Origin: Rhodobacter sp.
GTDB taxonomy: Bacteria; Pseudomonadota; Alphaproteobacteria; Rhodobacterales; Rhodobacteraceae
Assembly (NCBI GenBank): GCA_027482795.1
Contig: JAIXVS010000328.1
Location: 1 to 18,642, forward strand
Length of the DNA: 18,642 bases
Reading direction: 5' to 3'
The first letter of the stretch is position 1, and each line of letters starts with the position of its first letter. The translations under genes were made by a program, and so were the position numbers. Under the pieces are notes generated by a model. The model saw only the letters and a list, made by a program, of their open reading frames with translations. It had not been told where the DNA came from and searched no databases. Below, one piece after another: positions 14,787 through 18,642 of this stretch.

Positions 14787-15452
14787 ATGCCCTTGCCCGA
14801 AATTACCGCCGCCGTTCGCGATGCCGCCGCCAAAGCGGGGCGCGATGTGGGGGGTATCACGCTGATTGCGGTGTCAAAACTGCAACCCATGGATCGGCTG
14901 CGCGCCGTGCTGGAACAGGGCCATCTGCACTATGGCGAGAATTACGTGCAAGAATCGGCCGCCAAATGGCCCGATTTGCGGGCGGAATTTGGGGCAGATA
15001 TTCGTGTGGCCATGATTGGCCCGTTGCAAACCAACAAGGCCAAGCAGGCAGTGGAATTGTTTGATGCAATCCACAGCCTTGACCGCCCATCGCTGGCGCA
15101 AAAGCTGGCCAGTTTGGCACAGGCGCGCGGGCACTGCCCCGATTTGTTTGTGCAAGTGAACACAGGGGCCGAACCACAAAAGGCAGGTATCTTGCCCGAT
15201 GATCTGGACGGGTTCCTAACCGATTGCCGTGCGATGGATTTATCCCCGATAGGGTTGATGTGCATTCCGCCCGATGGGGAAATCCCCGCGCCGCATTTCA
15301 AAATGCTGGGCCAAATGGCCGCGCGCAATGGATTGGCGGGCCTGTCCATGGGGATGAGCAGCGATTTTGACGTGGCAATAGCACTGGGGGCCACCCATAT
15401 TCGGGTGGGCAGCGCGATTTTCGGCGCGCGCCCTGCCAAAGATGCAGGCTAA
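14787..15452 (+). CDS. yggS: YggS-family PLP-binding protein (PLPBP)
   Basis: A 221-residue cytoplasmic pyridoxal-phosphate-binding protein with an alanine-racemase-like barrel fold. It is involved in vitamin B6 homeostasis and has no established enzymatic reaction. The PLP-binding Lys31 is in ITLIAVSKLQP. Other family segments are HYGENYVQE, IGPLQTNKAK, LFVQVNTGAEPQKAG, LSMGMSSDFDVAIALGATHIRVGSAIFG. GAAAGG precedes the ATG at 14787; an ATG at 14763 would add eight residues without a ribosome site. It lies just after the porin terminator, so it needs its own promoter or readthrough. Its stop overlaps the convergent transpeptidase gene by 4 nt. Confidence 0.95.
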   Translation: MPLPEITAAVRDAAAKAGRDVGGITLIAVSKLQPMDRLRAVLEQGHLHYGENYVQESAAKWPDLRAEFGADIRVAMIGPLQTNKAKQAVELFDAIHSLDRPSLAQKLASLAQARGHCPDLFVQVNTGAEPQKAGILPDDLDGFLTDCRAMDLSPIGLMCIPPDGEIPAPHFKMLGQMAARNGLAGLSMGMSSDFDVAIALGATHIRVGSAIFGARPAKDAG

Positions 15453-15946
15453 GGCAGAATAATCAACCGCGATTCGTGCCGTATACGCTGCGCTATCCAC
15501 AGCAAATCTTTGCGCGCAAAGGCCACGCAGCCCGCTGTGCGGGCATGGGGCCTGCGCCACTGATGCACAAAAATGGCCGACCCGTGGCCCGCGCGGGCAT
15601 CGGGCCAGTTCCAATCTGTCAGCAAAATCAGATCATACATCGCATCGGCGCGGCGCAGTTTTTCGTGGGAAAAGGCGTGCGGCAGGCGGATCATGGTGTT
15701 GTAGTCATCATCCTTTGGGTCATCTGACCAACCATCCATTGGCCCAATGGGCAGCGCCCAATCGGCGGGGCGCGTCATGCGATCTGGCCGATATAGCATT
15801 CCGATAAAGCGGTGCGTTCCCACGGGCGTGGCCCCATCGCCTTCGCGTTTACCCACGCGCGCGCCGCCGCGCCCGATGGTGCAGGCAAAGCGCCGCCCCA
15901 TAAACCGCGCACCCCAGCGCCCGACAACCAGATCAGAAGGCTTCAC
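15449..15946 (-). CDS. L,D-transpeptidase (YkuD-type) without signal peptide
   Basis: A 165-residue protein with the YkuD catalytic signature: H121-G-S-A-I-F-V-H128 followed by H134 and the nucleophile in T-A-G-C140-V-A-F. Such enzymes make 3-3 cross-links in peptidoglycan or attach lipoproteins to it. Here the N-terminus (MKPSDLVVGRWGARFMGRRF) is not a signal peptide, so export is unexplained, as in several cytoplasmic-looking members of the group. Translation starts at a GTG that overlaps the ribA stop (GTGA, 4 nt), so it is coupled to ribA. An envelope role would fit the nearby CenR-like regulator, but that link is inference. Confidence 0.88.
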   Translation of the reverse strand: MKPSDLVVGRWGARFMGRRFACTIGRGGARVGKREGDGATPVGTHRFIGMLYRPDRMTRPADWALPIGPMDGWSDDPKDDDYNTMIRLPHAFSHEKLRRADAMYDLILLTDWNWPDARAGHGSAIFVHQWRRPHARTAGCVAFARKDLLWIAQRIRHESRLIILP

Positions 15947-17028
15947 AGCAAATGCCCCGATTTTGTGACTTTGGTGGCCAGATAGTGGCGGTTCTGCGCA
16001 GTTTCCCCCACGCGCAGCGGCACGCGTGCAGCCACGTCGATACCATTGGCGGCCAGCATATCCACCTTGCGGGGGTTATTGGTCAGCAGGCGCGCTGCGC
16101 CAAACCCCATTTTGCGCAGAATTTCGGCGCCAATGCGAAAATCACGCTCGTCATCTTCAAAACCCAGTCGGTGATTCGCCTGCACAGTGTCAAAACCCTG
16201 ATCTTGCAGCGAATAGGCGCGCATTTTGTTGGCAAGGCCAATGCCGCGCCCTTCTTGGTTTAAATACAGCAGCACCCCAGCGCCCTGCGCGCCCATTTGG
16301 GCCAAAGCGGCGTGCAATTGCGGGCCGCAATCGCATTTCAAACTGCCCAAAACATCGCCCGTAAAGCAGGCCGAATGCAGGCGTGCCAGCACGGGCGCGG
16401 CGCGATCTGGGCGGCCAATTTCAATGGCGTAATGTTCGACACCGCCATCATCGGGGCGGAAAATATGCACGCGGCCAGCATCAGACGCAGCCATTGGCAG
16501 GCGGGCCGAGATGACGGATGTCAGCGGCGCAAGGCGGCCCAAATCTTGCGCCTCCGCTTGCGAAATCAGCGAAAGCTGCAATTGATGTGCCAAGGCGGGG
16601 CCATTTTCCACAGGCACCATCAGCACGGCGGGCAGCACCTGCGCCTCTTTGGCCAAAGCTATGGCAATGCGGTGCAGGCCAGCATCGCCGCCGCGCAGGC
16701 TGGTCAGCGGCCCTTTCATCGGGTGCGATAAATCGCCCGCAGGGTCGGCCAGCGCGCGCAGCCATCGGCAATCGGCATCTTTGGGCAGCGCGATTCGGGC
16801 CAGATCGCGGTCATAAGCAGGTGTTTTCAGCGTTTCCGCCCGCCGCGCTGTAAGCGCCACTTCGCCCGCGCCCATGCTGCGCAAATCGGTCAAACGTTGG
16901 GGGGTAATCACCTCAACCGCGGCGGCCAGCATGGCCCTGCCCTGCCCTGTCAGCACAACGGGCAGGCCAAGGCGCAGATCACTGCGCGCGCGGGCCAATT
17001 TTTCGGTGATCGTCAGGGTCAGGGTCAT
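15943..17028 (-). CDS. ribA: GTP cyclohydrolase II with degenerate RibB-like N-terminal domain
   Basis: A 361-residue enzyme of the first step of riboflavin synthesis (GTP to 2,5-diamino-6-ribosylamino-pyrimidinone phosphate). The catalytic C-terminal part (about 185-361) has the zinc cysteines C221, C232 and C234 in LHSACFTGDVLGSLKCDCG, then YLNQEGRGIGLANKMRAYSLQD and LLTNNPRKV. The N-terminal 150 residues look like DHBP synthase (RibB): LARARSDLRLGLPVVL, VITPQRLTDL and the RALADP and GLHRIAIALAKEAQVLPAVLM segments follow its order. The acidic D-D-E-D-R-E-N-E-G-D-L active-site stretch is replaced by TGQGRAMLAAAVE, so this domain is probably inactive. The ATG at 17028 was chosen from domain fit; another ATG at 17040 is possible. 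Neither has a strong ribosome site. Confidence 0.93.
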   Translation of the reverse strand: MTLTLTITEKLARARSDLRLGLPVVLTGQGRAMLAAAVEVITPQRLTDLRSMGAGEVALTARRAETLKTPAYDRDLARIALPKDADCRWLRALADPAGDLSHPMKGPLTSLRGGDAGLHRIAIALAKEAQVLPAVLMVPVENGPALAHQLQLSLISQAEAQDLGRLAPLTSVISARLPMAASDAGRVHIFRPDDGGVEHYAIEIGRPDRAAPVLARLHSACFTGDVLGSLKCDCGPQLHAALAQMGAQGAGVLLYLNQEGRGIGLANKMRAYSLQDQGFDTVQANHRLGFEDDERDFRIGAEILRKMGFGAARLLTNNPRKVDMLAANGIDVAARVPLRVGETAQNRHYLATKVTKSGHLL

Positions 17029-17048
17029 GAAACATTTCATAGGGTATT

Positions 17049-17080
17049 GCGGGCGGAATTGAAACATTGCCCGCGTTTTT
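17049..17080 (+). terminator. Terminator-like hairpin in the ribA/regulator divergent gap
   Basis: GCGGGC (17049-17054) and GCCCGC (17069-17074) form a 6-bp GC stem with a 14-nt loop, followed by GTTTTT (17075-17080). It points in the plus direction, where no gene lies upstream. It may stop antisense readthrough or belong to the control of ribA or the regulator. Confidence 0.35.
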
Positions 17081-17170
17081 GACACAAGCCCGTGAGGCGC
17101 GGGCAGAATCCTTGCAACGCAGCCGCCCGCGCCCCATGTTTGGCGCATCTTGCAACCCAGAGAGGGCGAT

Positions 17171-17857
17171 ATGCCGACATTGCGTAAAATTCTGCTGGTC
17201 GATGACGATGACGATCTGCGCGACGCCTTGGGCGAGCAATTGCTGATGACCGAAGATTTCGACGTGTATGAGGCCGCGAATGGGGCCGAAGGGATGGAGA
17301 AAATCCGCCAAGGCCAGTTTGATTTGATTCTGCTGGACATTGACTTGCCCGATACCGACGGGCGCGAATTGTGCCGCCTGATGCGCAAAACAGGCGTTAA
17401 AACGCCGATCATTATGCTGACGGGGCATGATACCGACAGCGATACCATTCTTGGGCTGGACGCGGGCGCGAATGATTATGTGTCCAAGCCGTTCAAATTT
17501 CCTGTGCTGCTGGCCCGTATCCGCGCGCAACTTCGCCAACACGAACATTCCGAAGATGCGGTGTTTCAACTGGGGCCCTACACGTTCAAACCAGCGCAAA
17601 AGCTGCTGCTGGACGCCAAGGACAAAAAGGTTCGCCTGACGGAAAAGGAAACGAATATCCTGAAATATCTGTACCGCGCGCAATCTGGGGTGGTCGCGCG
17701 CGATGTGTTGCTGCACGAGGTTTGGGGCTATAACGCGGGGGTCACGACCCATACGCTGGAAACCCATATCTACCGCCTGCGCCAGAAAATCGAGGCCGAT
17801 CCCAGCAATGCGCGTTTGCTTGTCACCGAAAGCGGTGGCTATCGGTTGATGTCGTAA
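17171..17857 (+). CDS. OmpR/PhoB-family response regulator (CenR-like)
   Basis: A 228-residue two-component regulator. The receiver domain has the acidic pocket D11-D12, phospho-acceptor D56 (in LILLDIDLPDTDG), Thr84 and Lys106 (in VSKPFKFP). The winged-helix DNA-binding domain contains RLTEKETNILKYLYR, then HEVWGYNAGVTTHTLETHIY and RLRQKIEADPSNARLLVTES. The HEVWGYNAGVTTHTLETH segment strongly resembles CenR, the envelope and cell-division regulator of Caulobacter and Rhodobacter; I judge this from memory of the family. The sensor kinase is not adjacent. GAGGG precedes the ATG at 17171; an in-frame ATG seven codons earlier lacks a site. A perfect -35 (TTGACA, 17079-17084) lies upstream, but no clear -10. 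Confidence 0.92.
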   Translation: MPTLRKILLVDDDDDLRDALGEQLLMTEDFDVYEAANGAEGMEKIRQGQFDLILLDIDLPDTDGRELCRLMRKTGVKTPIIMLTGHDTDSDTILGLDAGANDYVSKPFKFPVLLARIRAQLRQHEHSEDAVFQLGPYTFKPAQKLLLDAKDKKVRLTEKETNILKYLYRAQSGVVARDVLLHEVWGYNAGVTTHTLETHIYRLRQKIEADPSNARLLVTESGGYRLMS

Positions 17858-17882
17858 TTTGTGCCAAAGCCGCTAAATGACC

Positions 17883-17902
17883 CAGAATTGTTCATCATTC
17901 TG
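17883..17902. promoter_or_regulatory. Dyad downstream of the response regulator gene
   Basis: CAGAAT (17883-17888) and ATTCTG (17897-17902) form a perfect 6-bp inverted repeat around 8 nt. It lies 25 nt after the regulator's stop codon and about 25-45 nt before the predicted start of the first small RNA. It could be a weak 3' hairpin or an operator upstream of that RNA. Confidence 0.3.
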
Positions 17903-18031
17903 CCACAGTAGGGCGGCATAACAAACCTATCAGCGCGGGTGAAACCAATCCTCCCCCTTGGGTTTCTACACGCGCTGATGGTGTACTTCGTGTTTTCCTT
18001 CCCCTTGCCGCACCGGGGTTATGATGCGGCT

Positions 18032-18050
18032 CCTCCCTGTTGAACTGGCC
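18032..18050 (+). repeat. 19-nt direct repeat, copy 1
   Basis: CCTCCCTGTTGAACTGGCC at 18032-18050 occurs again, identical, at 18169-18187 (137 nt apart). Each copy runs straight into an intrinsic terminator, but the terminator stems differ. The conserved part is therefore the CCUCCC motif plus UGUUGAACUGG, as in a shared 3' module of two small RNAs. Confidence 0.85.
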
Positions 18051-18074
18051 AGGCCTTCGGGCCTGGCTTTTTTT
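18048..18074 (+). terminator. Intrinsic terminator of small RNA 1
   Basis: GCCAGGCC (18048-18055), loop TTCG, GGCCTGGC (18060-18067), then seven T residues (18068-18074). It has an 8-bp GC stem closed by a stable UUCG tetraloop. Confidence 0.92.
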
Positions 18075-18100
18075 GCGCAACCATAAGGTGTTGCGCAAAA
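18071..18100. promoter_or_regulatory. Paired TTGCGCAA palindromes / 11-bp inverted repeat
   Basis: TTGCGCAA occurs at 18073-18080 and 18091-18098, each a perfect 8-bp palindrome. The whole segment is also an 11-bp inverted repeat (18071-18081 / 18090-18100) with an 8-nt centre. It starts inside the U-tract of the first terminator and precedes the second RNA unit, so it may be an operator for the latter or a second hairpin. Confidence 0.45.
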
Positions 18101-18168
18101 GACTCAGACCTGCCCAGATTTTGGGTATCCCCTGCCAAGATGCCGCAAAATATGCGAATATGTCGCCA

Positions 18169-18187
18169 CCTCCCTGTTGAACTGGCC
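18169..18187 (+). repeat. 19-nt direct repeat, copy 2
   Basis: Identical to the sequence at 18032-18050 and in the same position relative to a downstream terminator. The flanking sequence on both sides differs between the two copies, which argues for selection on the module or an old duplication. Confidence 0.85.
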
Positions 18188-18212
18188 CAGCCTTTTGGCT
18201 GGGTTTCTTTTG
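18186..18212 (+). terminator. Intrinsic terminator of small RNA 2
   Basis: CCCAGCC (18186-18192), loop TTTT, GGCTGGG (18197-18203), then TTTCTTTT. It has a 7-bp GC stem and an interrupted U-tract, lying 57 nt before the xth start. Confidence 0.85.
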
Positions 18213-18269
18213 CTCCCCTCTTGAGTGCGCCGCCCAGCCCGCCCATAAAGAAACAAACAGGAGGCGCAG

Positions 18270-18642
18270 ATGGCATTCACCCTAGCCACATGGAACATCA
18301 ATTCGGTGCGCTTGCGCGAGGAGTTGGTGCTAAAGCTGCTGCGCGAAGAGGTGCCAGATGTGCTGTGCCTGCAAGAATGCAAAAGCCCTGTCGAAAAAAT
18401 CCCGACCGAAGGGTTTGCTGCACTGGGATACACCCACATGGTGGCGCGGGGGCAAAAGGGTTATAATGGGGTGGCGATATTGTCCAAAATCCCGCTGGTG
18501 GATGCGGGCGGAATGGATTGGGCCGATTTGGGCCATGCGCGCCATGTGGCAGGGCGGCTGGAAAATGGCGTTGTCATTCATAACTGCTATGTGCCCGCAG
18601 GTGGGGATATTCCCGACCGCACCGAGAATGAAAAGTTTGGCC
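18270..18642 (+). CDS. xth: Exodeoxyribonuclease III, 3' end outside window
   Basis: The first 124 residues of an exonuclease III/AP-endonuclease of the EEP superfamily, which acts in base-excision repair. Seen are LATWNINSVR (5-14), the metal-binding Glu in DVLCLQECK (30-38), YNGVAILSK (65-73) and the N-C-Y-V-P-A-G-G segment (105-112) with the family's Tyr. The frame is open to the window edge, so the gene is cut by the window. The ATG at 18270 has an ideal ribosome site, AGGAGG, 5 nt upstream, complementary to the CCUCC loops of the adjacent small RNA candidates. Confidence 0.96.
   Translation, partial: MAFTLATWNINSVRLREELVLKLLREEVPDVLCLQECKSPVEKIPTEGFAALGYTHMVARGQKGYNGVAILSKIPLVDAGGMDWADLGHARHVAGRLENGVVIHNCYVPAGGDIPDRTENEKFG

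Larger units (their letters stand above)
17926..18074 (+). ncRNA. Candidate small RNA 1 with anti-Shine-Dalgarno loop (CcsR/cuckoo-like)
   Basis: A hairpin at 17927-17981 has an outer 9-bp stem (ATCAGCGCG 17929-17937 / CGCGCTGAT 17971-17979) and an inner stem (GAAACC 17941-17946 / GGTTTC 17961-17966, plus AA/TT). Its loop is UCCUCCCCC (17949-17957). A second hairpin (GCCGCA/TGCGGC, 18007-18030) is followed by CUCCUCCC (18030-18037) and the terminator ending at 18074. A weak -10 (CATAAC, 17917-17922) would start transcription right at the first stem. CCUCC motifs in hairpin loops are the hallmark of the CcsR 'cuckoo' RNAs of Rhodobacter; assignment to that family is by resemblance only. No good open frame fills this region. 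Confidence 0.6.
18101..18212 (+). ncRNA. Candidate small RNA 2, tandem with small RNA 1
   Basis: This is the stretch between the palindrome pair and the second terminator. It has two short hairpins (CCCA/TGGG at 18113-18125; CGCA/TGCG at 18144-18156), then the repeated 19-nt CCTCCC module (18169-18187) and its own terminator. The 5' end is not defined; the start given is the end of the preceding palindrome. It resembles the 3' half of small RNA 1, suggesting duplication. Confidence 0.42.

Noticed and set aside
17079..17109. Full sigma70 promoter for the response regulator (TTGACA plus CAGAAT)
   Set aside because: The -35 is perfect, but the only -10-like hexamer is 19 bp away and matches poorly. 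Not listed as a feature.
17858..18269. CRISPR array or mobile-element ends as explanation for the repeats near xth
   Set aside because: Only two copies of a 19-mer, 137 nt apart, each tied to a terminator. There is no spacer pattern, transposase or target-site duplication.
18019..18276. Minus-strand open frames (67-111 codons) across the regulator-xth gap
   Set aside because: They run against two intrinsic terminators and strong RNA hairpins; the products are low-complexity and have no ribosome sites.

Overview
The window looks like a chromosomal segment of a GC-rich alphaproteobacterium, most likely Rhodobacterales (Roseobacter/Rhodobacter group). Four things point there: the DUF3576-leuS-lptE-holA block, a urate hydroxylase of the membrane PuuD type, an NDUFS4-like complex I accessory protein, and an OmpR-family regulator with a CenR-like DNA-binding domain. 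This assignment rests on gene content and protein style; no database search was run. Most of the window is dense housekeeping DNA with 4-nt overlaps between genes.

Layout. 1-51 is the 5' part of a tRNA-Arg(UCU) on the minus strand. 81-852 (minus) holds an NDUFS4-like gene followed by a GNAT acetyltransferase. 853-1200 is a divergent control region with a G-quadruplex motif, a candidate promoter in each direction, a perfect CtrA-type box and a LexA-type box. 1201-3381 is uvrB. 3434-4729 (minus) is a lone CoiA-like nuclease gene with the look of an accessory insertion. It sits directly downstream of an SPFH/NfeD membrane pair (4740-5887). 5945-7189 (minus) is puuD, divergent from a LysR-type regulator (7295-8224) that probably controls it. 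8221-8541 (minus) encodes a small exported cysteine-containing protein.

8669-13602 is one minus-strand cluster, read right to left: a DUF3576 lipoprotein, leuS, lptE, holA and a 98-codon acidic orphan. Divergent from it is an abundant-type porin (13874-14707) with a long leader and a textbook terminator, followed by a yggS-type PLP-binding protein. Next come a minus-strand pair, ribA (with a degenerate RibB-like N-terminus) and an L,D-transpeptidase overlapping by GTGA. Then come a divergent CenR-like response regulator (17171-17857) and the start of xth (18270 to the window end).

The most unusual non-coding stretch is 17858-18269. It carries a long hairpin presenting an anti-Shine-Dalgarno loop (UCCUCCCCC), a second CUCCUCCC motif, a 19-nt sequence repeated exactly and followed each time by an intrinsic terminator, and two copies of the palindrome TTGCGCAA. 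It reads as a tandem pair of small RNAs resembling the CcsR/'cuckoo' RNAs of Rhodobacter.

Functional themes are DNA repair (uvrB, xth, with an SOS-type box at uvrB), envelope biogenesis (lptE, porin, L,D-transpeptidase, SPFH/NfeD, CenR-like regulator), replication and translation (holA, leuS, tRNA), and purine/riboflavin metabolism (puuD, ribA).
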